From assembly GCA_964562405.1 (NCBI GenBank), contig CAZLTC010000008.1, positions 1-63,070 on the forward strand: a stretch of 63,070 nucleotides of DNA, in the 5' to 3' direction. This DNA comes from WJLY01 sp964562405. Lineage in GTDB: Bacteria; Joyebacterota; Joyebacteria; Joyebacterales; Joyebacteraceae. Below the pieces are notes generated by a model that did no database searches, was not told the origin of the DNA, and saw only the letters and a list, made by a program, of their open reading frames with translations. Both the position numbers and the translations under genes were made by a program. Positions 43,572 through 52,531 of this stretch are shown here, piece after piece. Position 1 is the stretch's first letter. Every line of letters starts with the position of its first letter.

Positions 43572-44402
43572 ATGGCCCAGGTGCTCATGCTCTCACAGAA
43601 GATCGACAAGGCGGTGGAGTTCATCCGCAGGAAGAACGACTTCAAGGCACAGATCGCGGTCGTTCTCGGGAGCGGCCTCGGCAACCTCTCGAGCCACATG
43701 GAGGAGGAGGCCCGCATCCCGTTCGAGAAGATCCCGCACTTCCCGAAGTCCGGGGTCCAGGGGCACGCCGGCGAGTTGGTGCTGGGCAAGATCGGCCGCA
43801 GGCGGGTCGCGGTGATGGACGGGCGCGTCCACTACTACGAAGGCTACACGATGCAGGAGGTGACCTTCCCGATCCGCGTGCTTCGCGCGCTCGGAGCGAA
43901 GAAGCTCATCCTGACGTGTGCGGCCGGCGGCATGAACCCGCTCTACGACAAGGGCGACATCGTCTGCCTGGTCGACCACATCAACCTGACGGGCGACAAC
44001 CCCTTGATCGGCCCGAACGACGACAAGCTGGGGCCGCGGTTCCCGGACATGTCGGAGCCTTACTTCCGTGAGTACGTCCGGCTGGCCGAGGACATCGCGC
44101 TCGAGGAGAAGATACGGCTTCGCAAGGGCGTCTTCGTGGGCGTGGCGGGCCCGAACCTCGAGACGGCGGCGGAGTACCGGTTTCTCCAGACGATAGGCGG
44201 CGACGTGGTGAGCATGTCCATGGTCGCCGAGAACATCGTGGCCATACACGGCGGCATGCGCGTCGTGGGTCTCGCGGTCGTGACGGACCTGTGCCTGCCC
44301 GACGCACTCGGCCCGGCGAGCCACGTTGAGATACTGAAGATAGCGAGTAAGGCCGAGCCTCATCTGACGAAGCTCGTCTTCCGTCTGATCAGCGAGATGT
44401 AG
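43572..44402 (+). CDS. Purine-nucleoside phosphorylase (trimeric type) with Asp at the base-specificity site
   Basis: Phosphorolysis of purine nucleosides in salvage. 276 residues. VVLGSGLG, GRVHYYEGY, CAAGGMNP, HINLTGDNPL and GPNLETAAEYR (base-contacting Glu) define the PNP/MTAP family. The residue equivalent to human Asn243 is Asp239 in VVTDLC. From family knowledge, Asn there selects 6-oxopurines and Asp favours 6-aminopurines, as in MTA phosphorylase. The substrate range may therefore include adenosine or methylthioadenosine. VSMSMVAENIVA also departs from the usual VGMSTVPE. It is followed 3 bases later by ileS. Confidence 0.88.
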   Translation: MAQVLMLSQKIDKAVEFIRRKNDFKAQIAVVLGSGLGNLSSHMEEEARIPFEKIPHFPKSGVQGHAGELVLGKIGRRRVAVMDGRVHYYEGYTMQEVTFPIRVLRALGAKKLILTCAAGGMNPLYDKGDIVCLVDHINLTGDNPLIGPNDDKLGPRFPDMSEPYFREYVRLAEDIALEEKIRLRKGVFVGVAGPNLETAAEYRFLQTIGGDVVSMSMVAENIVAIHGGMRVVGLAVVTDLCLPDALGPASHVEILKIASKAEPHLTKLVFRLISEM

Positions 44403-44405
44403 CCG

Positions 44406-47400
44406 ATGGCTTACAAAGAGTTCGAGAAGGGTTCCACGCTACCGCAGATAGAGGAAGAGGTCCTCTCGTTCTGGGACGAGCGCGACACGTTCCGGAAGAG
44501 CCTGGAGCTGCGCGCGGACTCGCCGCGGTTCGTCTTCTTCGAGGGGCCGCCCACGGCGAACGGCCGCCCGGGTGCGCACCACGTTCTTGCCAGGACCATC
44601 AAGGACATAGTCTGCCGCTACAAGACGATGCGCGGGTTCTTAGTCGAGCGCAAGGCCGGCTGGGACACCCACGGCCTTCCCGTCGAGATCGAGGTCGAGA
44701 AGGCCCTCGACATCAACGGCAAGGAGGACATCGAGGAGTACGGCATCGAGGAGTTCACGCGGAGCTGCCGCGCGAGCGTGTTCACCTACAAGGACGAGTG
44801 GGACAGGCTCACGCGCCGCATGGCGTACTGGATCGACCTGTCGGACGCGTACATCACGTGCACGAACGATTACATCGAGTCGGTCTGGCACATCCTGAAG
44901 CTCATGTGGGACCGCGGCATCGTATACAAAGGACACAAGATACTGCCGTACTGCCCGCGATGCGGCACCCCGCTCTCGAGCCACGAGGTGGCCCAGGGCT
45001 ATCGCGACGCCGAGGACCCCTCGGTCTTCGTGCGGATGAAGGCCAAGGACGAGCCGAACACGTCGTACCTCGTCTGGACGACGACGCCGTGGACGCTCAT
45101 ATCGAACGTCGCCCTGGCCGTCGCGCCCGACGAGAAGTACGTGAAGGTCCAGCACGGCGACGAGCTTCTGATACTGGCCGAGGCGCGACTGCCCGTACTC
45201 GAGGGCGATTACGAGGTCGTGGCGACCTACAAGGGGTCGGACCTCGTCGGCCACGAGTACGAGCCGCTCTACACGTTCGTCAAGACGAAGAAGAAGGCCT
45301 GGTACGTCATCCCGGCCGACTTCGTCACGCTCGACGAGGGCACCGGGATCGTCCACACGGCGCCCGCGTTCGGCGAGGACGACTACCGCGTGGGGGTCGA
45401 GTACAACCTTCCGTTCCTGCAGCCGGTAGACGGCGGCGGCAGGTTCACCGAAGAGGTGAAGCCCTGGGCCGGCATGTTCATAAAGGATGCAGACCCACTG
45501 ATCACGAAGGACCTGGAGAAGCGCGGGCTCATGTACCGGAGCGGGACCATCGTCCACACCTACCCGTTCTGCTGGCGCTGCAGCTCGCCGCTCGTCTACT
45601 ACGCGCGCGACTCGTGGTACGTGCGCACGACCGACTATAAGGACCAGATGATCGCGAACAACCGCAAGATCGACTGGCATCCCAAGGAGGTCGGTCTGAA
45701 CCGGCTGGGCGACTGGCTGGAGAACAACGTCGACTGGGCGATATCGCGCGACCGCTACTGGGGCACGCCCCTGAACATCTGGGTCTGCGAGGGCTGCGGC
45801 GAGATGACCTCCATCGGCAGCATCGCCGACCTGGAATCGCGTTCGGTCGATGAGCTGGACCGAGAGGCGCTCGACCTCCACAAGCCCTGGATAGACGCGG
45901 TGCGCCTCGTTTGTGACAAGTGCGGAGCGCAGATGTCTCGCACGCCCGAGGTCATAGACTGCTGGTTCGACACGGGCAGCATGCCGTACGCGCAGTGGCA
46001 CTGGCCGTTCGAGAACGAGCGGCAGTTCGAGACCCACTTCCCGGCGGACTTCATAGCCGAGGGCGTCGACCAGACGCGCGGGTGGTTCTACGCGCTCCTG
46101 GCCATATCGACCATCATCTCGGGCAAGTCCTCCTTCAAGAGGTGCGTCGTCAACGACATGGTGCTCGACGCCGCCGGCAAGAAGATGAGCAAGTCGGTGG
46201 GCAACGTGGCCGATTCGTTCGCCATGATGGATGACGAGGGGGCCGACGCGCTGCGCTGGTACCTGGTCTCCACGAGCCCGCCCTGGGTCCCGACGCGGTT
46301 CGACCCCGACGGTGTCCGCGACGTGGCGAGCAAGCTCTTCGACACGTTCAGGAACACGTACAGCTTCTTCTCGCTCTACGCGAACATAGACGGCTACGAC
46401 CCCGCGGAACACGCGGCCGATCCGTCGACCCTCCGCATCCTCGACCGCTGGGTGCTCTCCAGGCTCAACTCGACCCTGGCCGGTGCCTGCGCGGACATGG
46501 AGGGGTACGACATCACGAAGGCCGTCCGCAAGCTCCAGTACTTCGTGCTCGAGGACGTATCCAACTGGTACGTCCGGCTGTCGCGGTCGAGGTTCTGGAA
46601 GGGCGAGATGGACGATGACAAGAAGGCCGCGTACGCGACGCTGCACGAGGTGCTCCTGAAGACCTCGCTCGCGATAGCGCCGTTCGCGCCTCTGCTGTCG
46701 GACGCCGTCTACCGGAGGCTCGTCGCGGGTGGAATCGCCGACGCTCCCGAGAGCGTTCACCTGTGCGACTATCCGGCCGCCGACGAGGCCGCCATCGACG
46801 GGGAACTCGAGGCCGCGATGTCACTGGCGAGGTCCGTCGTCGTGCTGGGCCGCGCGGCGCGCCAGGAGTCGGGCATGAAGGTCCGGCAGCCGCTCGCGAA
46901 ACTGCTCGTGGCCGGCGTTCCCGAAGAGGAGCGCGCGCGGGCCGAGGAGCTGCGGGAGCTGGTCCTGACCGAACTCAATGTCAAGGAGTGGGCCTGGGCC
47001 GAGCCGTCGGCGCTCGCGGCTCAGAGGGCCGTCCCCATCTTCCCGGCGCTTGGGCCCAAGCACGGCAAGAACGTCAACCAGGTCGCCGACGCGATCAGGG
47101 AACTCGACGAGGCCGAAGTGGCGGAACTCGCCTCGGGCAAGAAGGTCCGTGTGAGCATCGCCGACTACGATGCGGTCGTTGAGCCTTCGGACGTTAAGAT
47201 AGAGGTTGAGGGCCGCGAGGGGTTGGCCGTTCAGGCGGACGGGAGTCTGACCGCCGCGCTCGACGTCGAACTCACCGAGGAGCTGCGGGATGAGGGCTTC
47301 GCCCGCGAGATGATAAACAAGATCCAGTTCATGAGGAAGGAGGCCGGCTTCGAGGTGGTGGACAGGATACGCGTCTACTACGAGGCCGGTCCCAGACTCC

Positions 47401-47546
47401 AGGCTGCTGTGGAACGCTTCGTCTCCAAGGTCGAGGCCGAGACGCTCGCCGAGAGCGTGAAGGTCGGCCCGGAGACGGGTGAGCTCGCGAGGGAGTGGGA
47501 TGTGAACGGAGAGCGGGCGAGGATCGCGGTCGAGCGCGTGAAGTAG
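44406..47546 (+). CDS. ileS: Isoleucyl-tRNA synthetase
   Basis: A class I synthetase that charges tRNA-Ile. 1046 residues. The HIGH-equivalent is NGRPGAHHVLARTIKD, with Gly in place of the first His as in the type 2 (Bacteroidetes/eukaryote-like) group. KKMSKS is followed by VGNVADSF. An editing domain includes TTTPWTLISNVALAV and DEGTGIVHTAPAFGEDDY. Zinc-finger pairs are CEGCGE and CDKCGAQ. The C-terminal anticodon-binding and S4-like parts are complete. The start lies 3 bases after the phosphorylase stop, so no T-box leader is present. Confidence 0.96.
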   Translation: MAYKEFEKGSTLPQIEEEVLSFWDERDTFRKSLELRADSPRFVFFEGPPTANGRPGAHHVLARTIKDIVCRYKTMRGFLVERKAGWDTHGLPVEIEVEKALDINGKEDIEEYGIEEFTRSCRASVFTYKDEWDRLTRRMAYWIDLSDAYITCTNDYIESVWHILKLMWDRGIVYKGHKILPYCPRCGTPLSSHEVAQGYRDAEDPSVFVRMKAKDEPNTSYLVWTTTPWTLISNVALAVAPDEKYVKVQHGDELLILAEARLPVLEGDYEVVATYKGSDLVGHEYEPLYTFVKTKKKAWYVIPADFVTLDEGTGIVHTAPAFGEDDYRVGVEYNLPFLQPVDGGGRFTEEVKPWAGMFIKDADPLITKDLEKRGLMYRSGTIVHTYPFCWRCSSPLVYYARDSWYVRTTDYKDQMIANNRKIDWHPKEVGLNRLGDWLENNVDWAISRDRYWGTPLNIWVCEGCGEMTSIGSIADLESRSVDELDREALDLHKPWIDAVRLVCDKCGAQMSRTPEVIDCWFDTGSMPYAQWHWPFENERQFETHFPADFIAEGVDQTRGWFYALLAISTIISGKSSFKRCVVNDMVLDAAGKKMSKSVGNVADSFAMMDDEGADALRWYLVSTSPPWVPTRFDPDGVRDVASKLFDTFRNTYSFFSLYANIDGYDPAEHAADPSTLRILDRWVLSRLNSTLAGACADMEGYDITKAVRKLQYFVLEDVSNWYVRLSRSRFWKGEMDDDKKAAYATLHEVLLKTSLAIAPFAPLLSDAVYRRLVAGGIADAPESVHLCDYPAADEAAIDGELEAAMSLARSVVVLGRAARQESGMKVRQPLAKLLVAGVPEEERARAEELRELVLTELNVKEWAWAEPSALAAQRAVPIFPALGPKHGKNVNQVADAIRELDEAEVAELASGKKVRVSIADYDAVVEPSDVKIEVEGREGLAVQADGSLTAALDVELTEELRDEGFAREMINKIQFMRKEAGFEVVDRIRVYYEAGPRLQAAVERFVSKVEAETLAESVKVGPETGELAREWDVNGERARIAVERVK

Positions 47547-47592
47547 TGTTCACGGATGCGGTCCCGAGAGCTCGGCAAGGCGGAGGAAACAG

Positions 47593-47976
47593 GTGAACAA
47601 AAGGGATCTGAAGCACTTCGAGAAGAGACTGATCGAAGAGCGCATGAAGCTGCTGAAGGAGTTGGGCTACTTCGAGGACAAGATCTTCAACAACTCCCAA
47701 CGGGACGCGGCGGGCGATCTGTCTGCGTACTCAGTCCATATGGCCGACCAGGCCAGCGATGCGCAGGAGCGGGAGAAGGCGTACCACATGGCGTCGGCGG
47801 AGGGGAGACTCCTGTACCACATCGACGAGGCGCTGTCGCGCATCAAGGAAGGCACGTACGGCAAGTGCAGCGTCTGCAACAAGCCGATCCAGAAGCCGCG
47901 GTTGGAGGTCGTGCCTCACGCCCACATGTGCATAGAGTGCAAGAAGGCCGAGGAGAATGGAACGTCCTCTTCCTAG
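47593..47976 (+). CDS. DksA/TraR-family C4 zinc-finger protein
   Basis: 127 residues from GTG 47593 with GGAGG 6 bases upstream. A coiled-coil N-terminus with QRDAAGDLSAYSVHMADQASDA precedes a C4 zinc finger (CSVCNKPI, CIECKK). The family binds RNA polymerase through the secondary channel or acts as a general stress factor. The acidic tip is not of the classic DXXDXA form, so full DksA function is not assured. It overlaps lspA by 20 bases, a common neighbour arrangement. Confidence 0.88.
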   Translation: MNKRDLKHFEKRLIEERMKLLKELGYFEDKIFNNSQRDAAGDLSAYSVHMADQASDAQEREKAYHMASAEGRLLYHIDEALSRIKEGTYGKCSVCNKPIQKPRLEVVPHAHMCIECKKAEENGTSSS

Positions 47977-48460
47977 CGCCACCCGGCGTTCGCGCAGCAC
48001 GGCCAGATTGTTCGTGACCGCCCTCTCGATCATCGTGTTCGACCAGGTGATCAAGAAGGTGGTCACGAGCGTTATGGACCTCGGCCAGTCCGTCGACTTC
48101 ATCGGCACGCTCGTCCGGTTCACGCGGACGGCCAACACCGGTGCGGCCTTCGGCATGATGCGCGGCCGTTCGCTCGTGTTCATCCTCGTATCGGCCGCCG
48201 CTTCGGTCGCGATAGCGGCGTCGTGGAGGCAGATAGCGAGACTGCGCGCTCCCGAGCAGCTGGCGTTCGGTCTCATCATGGGCGGCGCCGTCGGGAACCT
48301 CATAGACCGGCTGCGCGTTGGCGCCGTCGTCGACTTCATCAACATCGGCATCGGCGACCTGCGCTGGCCCTACTTCAACGTTGCCGACAGTGCCATCACG
48401 ATCGGCGTCGTCATACTCGCCTTCCATCTCGTGTTCCGGCCACGATCGGAAACCCAATGA
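47957..48460 (+). CDS. lspA: Lipoprotein signal peptidase (signal peptidase II)
   Basis: 167 residues with four predicted membrane segments. Removes signal peptides from prolipoproteins such as the cytochrome at 55042. The two catalytic Asp regions are GNLIDRL and FNVADSAI, and NTGAAFGM is the conserved family block. The start is within the dksA-like gene (20-base overlap); a shorter start is possible but would cut the first membrane helix. Its stop overlaps the start of the RluD-RuvX gene (ATGA). Confidence 0.95.
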   Translation: MERPLPSATRRSRSTARLFVTALSIIVFDQVIKKVVTSVMDLGQSVDFIGTLVRFTRTANTGAAFGMMRGRSLVFILVSAAASVAIAASWRQIARLRAPEQLAFGLIMGGAVGNLIDRLRVGAVVDFINIGIGDLRWPYFNVADSAITIGVVILAFHLVFRPRSETQ

Positions 48461-49848
48461 AAAAGCAGCTGTCCCTCATAGTACCGGACGAGGCCGCCGA
48501 GGACCGGCTCGATAGCTTCCTCGGGGAATACGTTCCCGATCTCTCTCGCACGCGCGCGAAGGAACTCATCGTGGCGGGTCACGTGACGGTCAACGGCAAG
48601 CCCGCGAAGCCCTCGGTGAACCTCGAGGTAGGCGACGTGGTGGAGGCCGAGATCCCGGAGCTGCGCCAGCCCGAGGCCGTTGCCGAGGACATCCCGATCG
48701 ACGTCGTCTACGAGGACGACGACATCATCGTCGTCGACAAGCCCGCGGGGATGGTCGTACATCCCGCCCCGGGGACGCCGTCGGGCACGCTCGTGAACGC
48801 GCTCCTGTGGCGCGACAAGACGCTCTCGGGCGTCGGTGGCGAGCTGCGCCCCGGCATAGTCCACAGGCTCGACCGCGACACTTCCGGTCTCATAGTCGTG
48901 GCGCGAAACAACTCCGCGCACAGGAAGCTCGCGGACGCGTTCCAGGAGCGCAAGATCGGAAAGGTCTACCTCGCACTCGCGTGGGGCGCCTTCGCGGAGG
49001 ACAGCGGGCGAATCGAGGAGCCGATCGGAAGGATGCGCTCCGACCGCAAGCGGATGTGGGTCGTGCCGGACGGGCGTCCCGCGTCGACGCGGTGGAAGGT
49101 CGTCGAGGAGTTCCCATACGCGACGCTGCTCGAGGTGCGGCCGGAGACCGGCAGAACGCACCAGATCAGGGTGCACCTTGCACACCTGCGCCGCCCCATA
49201 GTAGGCGACGCGAGCTACGGCGGCGTGAAGGAGAACCTGAGCGAGGTGTCTCCGCACTACAGGCGCCAGGCGGCGAAGCTGTCGCAGGCGGCCCACCGCC
49301 AGGCCCTCCACGCGCGCAGACTCCATCTGCGTCATCCGAGTACCGGAAGGAACATGACGTTCGTCTCTCCGATGCCTTCGGACTTCGCGGACCTCCTTGC
49401 CGCACTCCGCCTTCCCGACGGCGAGACCGGGCGCATCATGGGTATCGACCCGGGCGACGCCAGGATAGGCGTCGCGGTGAGCGACGAGGCCCACATGCTG
49501 GCCGCTTCGCTGACGACCCTCACCGACATGGACGACGCCGCGGCCGCCGCCCGCATCGCCGAGCTGGCGAAGCAGGAGGGCGCCGGCATCGTGGTCGTGG
49601 GCTACCCGATACGCATGGACGGAAGCATCGGCCCCAGTGCCAGGCGTGCCCGCGAGCTGGCCGTCGCCATAGAGGACGCCGCCCGACTGCGCGTCGTGCT
49701 CCAGGACGAGCGTTTCTCGAGCGCTGAGGCCTCCCGCATCATGCGCGAGACGGGCGAGAGGTCGCGCCGGCGCAAGGGCCGCGTCGACCAGATCGCGGCC
49801 TCGGTCATCCTCCAGAGCTATCTCGATTCGAACGCCCCGCGTATTTGA
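48457..49848 (+). CDS. RluD-type pseudouridine synthase fused to RuvX/YqgF nuclease
   Basis: 463 residues in one frame with no stop between the two parts. Residues 1 to about 325 are a large-subunit pseudouridine synthase with N-terminal S4 domain (RTRAKELIVAGHVTVNG), catalytic Asp139 in HRLDRDTSG and the RTHQIRVHLAH motif. Residues 328-463 are a complete RuvX/YqgF RNase H-like domain: MGIDPGDARIGVAVSD, QDERFSSAEA and DQIAASVILQSYLD carry the acidic active site. Both activities belong to rRNA maturation, on 23S and 16S respectively. An internal ATG at 49438 could also start RuvX alone, but no clear binding site precedes it. Confidence 0.9.
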   Translation: MKKQLSLIVPDEAAEDRLDSFLGEYVPDLSRTRAKELIVAGHVTVNGKPAKPSVNLEVGDVVEAEIPELRQPEAVAEDIPIDVVYEDDDIIVVDKPAGMVVHPAPGTPSGTLVNALLWRDKTLSGVGGELRPGIVHRLDRDTSGLIVVARNNSAHRKLADAFQERKIGKVYLALAWGAFAEDSGRIEEPIGRMRSDRKRMWVVPDGRPASTRWKVVEEFPYATLLEVRPETGRTHQIRVHLAHLRRPIVGDASYGGVKENLSEVSPHYRRQAAKLSQAAHRQALHARRLHLRHPSTGRNMTFVSPMPSDFADLLAALRLPDGETGRIMGIDPGDARIGVAVSDEAHMLAASLTTLTDMDDAAAAARIAELAKQEGAGIVVVGYPIRMDGSIGPSARRARELAVAIEDAARLRVVLQDERFSSAEASRIMRETGERSRRRKGRVDQIAASVILQSYLDSNAPRI

Positions 49849-49859
49849 GGAGCCACGGG

Positions 49860-50957
49860 ATGCAGTGGTGGCGGCACAGAGACCACGACGTACCGCTCGG
49901 ACGGTATCGTGGCAGGGTGTGGTTCGTCCGCGACGTCGCCATCGTCGTCTTCATGGCTCTCGTCGTCTTCGTGACCTTCACGCAGATGGCGTGGTTCACC
50001 ATCAAGCGCGACATAGGCGAGCGCGAGCTGGTCGTCATCGAGGAAGGCTCCAACCTCCGTCAGATCGCCACGACACTCAAGCAGCACGACGTCATACGAA
50101 GCGCGACCAAGTTCAGGCTCGCCGTCCGGCTTCTGCGGCTTACGGAGAGTCTGCAGGCTGGGACGTACGAGTTCGGACCGAGGCTCTCGGAACTCGATGT
50201 GTTGATGGCGCTCAGGTACGGCGACGTGGCGGGCCGGCGCGTGACCATCCCGGAGGGCTACCGCGCGTCGCAGGTCGCCGCGCTCCTGGAGGGCGTGCTC
50301 GACATCGACTCCGGCGAGTTCATGGAGCTGGTGCACGACCCGGACGTCATGAACGCGCTGGGGGTAACGGCGCCCTCGCTCGAGGGCTATCTCCACCCGG
50401 ACACCTACAACTTCAGGCTCGATGCCTCCTCCCTCGAGGCCATCAACATCATGGTGGGGGAGACGATGCGCTTCATGGACCCGGCGCTCGTCGCCCGCGC
50501 GGACTCGATGGACATGACGGTGCACCAGGTGCTCACGCTGGCCTCCATCATAGAGACGGAGGCGCTCTTCAACAGCGAACGACCGCGCATCTCGGCCGTG
50601 TACCACAACCGCCTCAGGGAGGGCTGGAGGCTGGAGGCGGACCCCACGGTGCGGTACGCCCTGGGGACGTTCCGGCGCAGGCTCTACTACAAGGACCTCG
50701 AGGTCGACTCACCGTACAATACCTACCGATACACGGGGCTCCCCCCGGGCCCGATATGCAACCCCGGAAACGCAAGCATACTTGCCGCTCTGTATCCCGA
50801 GGAAGACAGCGAGGACTTCTTCTTCGTGGCCAACGGCGACGGCACCCACACGTTCTCACGCACCTTCGCGGAGCACGTCAAGGCGAAGGAGCGCGCCCGC
50901 GCCCAGCGGGAGGGCGAGGACAAGGGCTTTTCGCTTGACACTGACGGGAACGGGTGA
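49860..50957 (+). CDS. mltG: Endolytic murein transglycosylase MltG
   Basis: Cleaves nascent glycan strands at the inner membrane. 365 residues from ATG 49860 with GAGGAG 8 bases upstream. One N-terminal membrane helix (about 24-45), a LysM-like region (VIEEGSNLRQIATTL), and the YceG catalytic domain with LASIIETEA (catalytic Glu), NRLREGWRLEADPTV and GLPPGPICNPG. The neighbour RuvX fits a frequently seen ruvX-mltG pairing. The C-terminal tail is charged. Confidence 0.94.
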   Translation: MQWWRHRDHDVPLGRYRGRVWFVRDVAIVVFMALVVFVTFTQMAWFTIKRDIGERELVVIEEGSNLRQIATTLKQHDVIRSATKFRLAVRLLRLTESLQAGTYEFGPRLSELDVLMALRYGDVAGRRVTIPEGYRASQVAALLEGVLDIDSGEFMELVHDPDVMNALGVTAPSLEGYLHPDTYNFRLDASSLEAINIMVGETMRFMDPALVARADSMDMTVHQVLTLASIIETEALFNSERPRISAVYHNRLREGWRLEADPTVRYALGTFRRRLYYKDLEVDSPYNTYRYTGLPPGPICNPGNASILAALYPEEDSEDFFFVANGDGTHTFSRTFAEHVKAKERARAQREGEDKGFSLDTDGNG

Positions 50958-51041
50958 TAGCCTCCCGTAGCTGGCAGGCCATTGTCCGGAGTGGTTGGAC
51001 GAGGACGCGACGCGTTCCGCCCACCCCAGAGGTGTGGGTTG

Positions 51042-51242
51042 ATGCCTTCGAGAAACATCGTCGTGCTTGTTCTGGGGCTCGTGCTGATCGCCGTGGGGTT
51101 CTTCTCGCTCGCCCGAGGCTCGATCACGCTCGCTCCGATCCTGCTGGTGGCCGGGTACTGCGTGGCGATACCCGTCGGCATCATGATGGGCGCGCCTTCG
51201 AACGGCAAGGTAGCACAGCGAGTGGGGCGGGAGGGCGAATAG
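51042..51242 (+). CDS. Small two-helix membrane protein of unknown function
   Basis: 66 residues from ATG 51042, with AGAGG 9 bases upstream. Two hydrophobic segments, about residues 5-21 and 29-47, are joined by a short polar loop, and the C-terminus is polar. I do not recognise a family. Its stop codon (51240-51242) lies inside the tRNA-Val gene, a 10-base overlap on the same strand, so the call is only moderately secure. Confidence 0.5.
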   Translation: MPSRNIVVLVLGLVLIAVGFFSLARGSITLAPILLVAGYCVAIPVGIMMGAPSNGKVAQRVGREGE

Positions 51243-51309
51243 CTCAGTTGGTTAGAGCACCTGCCTTACACGCAGGGGGCCACAGGTTCGAGTCCTGTTT
51301 CGCCCACCA
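51233..51309 (+). tRNA. tRNA-Val (anticodon TAC)
   Basis: 77 bases. Acceptor GGGCGAA pairs with TTCGCCC; the D arm is GCTC/GAGC; the anticodon stem CCTGC/GCAGG holds loop CTTACAC with anticodon TAC; the T arm is ACAGG/CCTGT with TTCGAGT. The discriminator A and CCA are encoded. It decodes GUA valine codons. Confidence 0.97.
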
Positions 51310-51470
51310 AATCGCCGCTTGGCGGGAACGAGATTCTGAGAGACGCGCTCTACGCGAATGCCATGGGCGAGGAGGCAAGCAAGCAGACCACGTTCTGATA
51401 ATGATTCCGAGCAGGCACTGGCGTTCTTGGGGTGGCTGAGCACCGCCCCTACTCGAGGAGGGGAACCGCG

Positions 51471-52025
51471 ATGAGGAAGATGGTGTTGGTTGTGATGGCA
51501 TTGCTGTTGGCGGCCGGGACCGCTTTCGCGGATCAGAATCCGGATATTCTGATCGGTCTCGACAGCACGAATCCCCCGGTCGGCGTCAACAGGATAGATG
51601 ATCCGGCGACAAACTTCTATGTGTATGTTGTGTTCACGCACTTCGGCGACGGCGGCGGGCTCCTCGGTGCGTCGTTCAAGTTCGAACGAACATTCTCCGG
51701 GTTCAAACTGACGCAGGAGAACCTCCTCGGCGGTCTGGATCTTGGCGACGTGGAGGGCGTGAACGGGTGGGCCATAACATCCGGAGCCAATTGCGCCTAT
51801 CCGACCGGCGACGTCCTCGTGGCCGCACGAATCCAGTACCTCTGGACCGGCACTGCCGGGACCATCCAGATCCTGCCACACGGTCAGGACGGGAGCGTCA
51901 TCGCCGACTGCGATAACGAACTCGACGTTTGGAGCACCTACAGCAATTTCGGGGTGAATGCCGACGCTCCGGAGAGCCCTGTGGAACCGACTTCCTGGAC
52001 CTCGATCAAGGCTCTCTACAGGTAG
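51471..52025 (+). CDS. Secreted protein, founder-like member of a tandem paralog family
   Basis: 184 residues with a clear signal peptide (MRKMVLVVMALLLAAGTAFA-DQ). The mature part is a beta-rich domain of about 140 residues with GLLGASFKFERTFSGFKL, ENLLGGLDLGDVEG, GWAITSGANC and VIADCDNEL, and it ends in SWTSIKALYR. It is the more divergent of three paralogs (others at 53306 and 54270). The pattern of an exported beta-sandwich resembles cohesin-like or carbohydrate-binding folds, but that is a guess. GAGGAGG lies upstream. Confidence 0.85.
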   Translation: MRKMVLVVMALLLAAGTAFADQNPDILIGLDSTNPPVGVNRIDDPATNFYVYVVFTHFGDGGGLLGASFKFERTFSGFKLTQENLLGGLDLGDVEGVNGWAITSGANCAYPTGDVLVAARIQYLWTGTAGTIQILPHGQDGSVIADCDNELDVWSTYSNFGVNADAPESPVEPTSWTSIKALYR

Positions 52026-52531
52026 TCCGCATGAGCCCGTCACGGTGCTTGAGACCAGCCGGCCCCGCGCCACCGCGTGGGGCCGGGTCGTGTTCCTGAC
52101 CCGGCAGCCGGGATGGTGGGGCTGCAAATGGCACACTTTAGCTCTTGCCCAACAAGCCTAGATAGTGTATTATTGGTACGCACTGGCACTTGGGGGCTGC
52201 TTCCCTGATGGGGTCGGATTGCAGGCCACAGGCTTGGTTCTTGCAGGTGAAGTGGGGCTGGCGGGGGCCTGGCTGGGTCAGCGCCGCGAGTCTGAGGGGG
52301 TCCCCACCAGGGCCTTTGCGCTTGCAATGAGCAGGAAGTTGTGCTAACATCTAGTGAAGTAGGTACGGAGTTGTGGTCGATGTGACAACAGCGACCGACG
52401 ACGCCTAGTGAGCACAAGGTAGGAAAGGAGGTTCGCCAGGCCGATAGTGTTTCATGCTGGGGGCTCAATCCGAGACTCCAGAGCTGCTGCAATCCCGGCA
52501 GACGAACGAAGCGTGCTAAGGAGGTATGCAA
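52026..52531. promoter_or_regulatory. 500-bp intergenic region with hairpin and two candidate promoters
   Basis: A GC hairpin with arms CCGGCCCC (52059-52066) and GGGGCCGG (52079-52086) follows the first paralog and may end its transcript. Two candidate sigma-70 promoters follow: TTGCCC (52145-52150)/TATTAT (52168-52173), spacer 17, and TTGCAA (52323-52328)/TAACAT (52345-52350), spacer 16. The leader to the next gene is at least 175 bases. No coding sequence is convincing here. Confidence 0.5.

Noticed and set aside
44380..44406. T-box leader for ileS
   Set aside because: Only 3 bases separate ileS from the upstream stop codon, leaving no room for a leader.
52184..52200. TGGCAC followed by TGC, a possible sigma-54 promoter
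   Set aside because: The GG and GC elements are not separated by the required 10 bases, and the activator gene is nearly 50 kb away.
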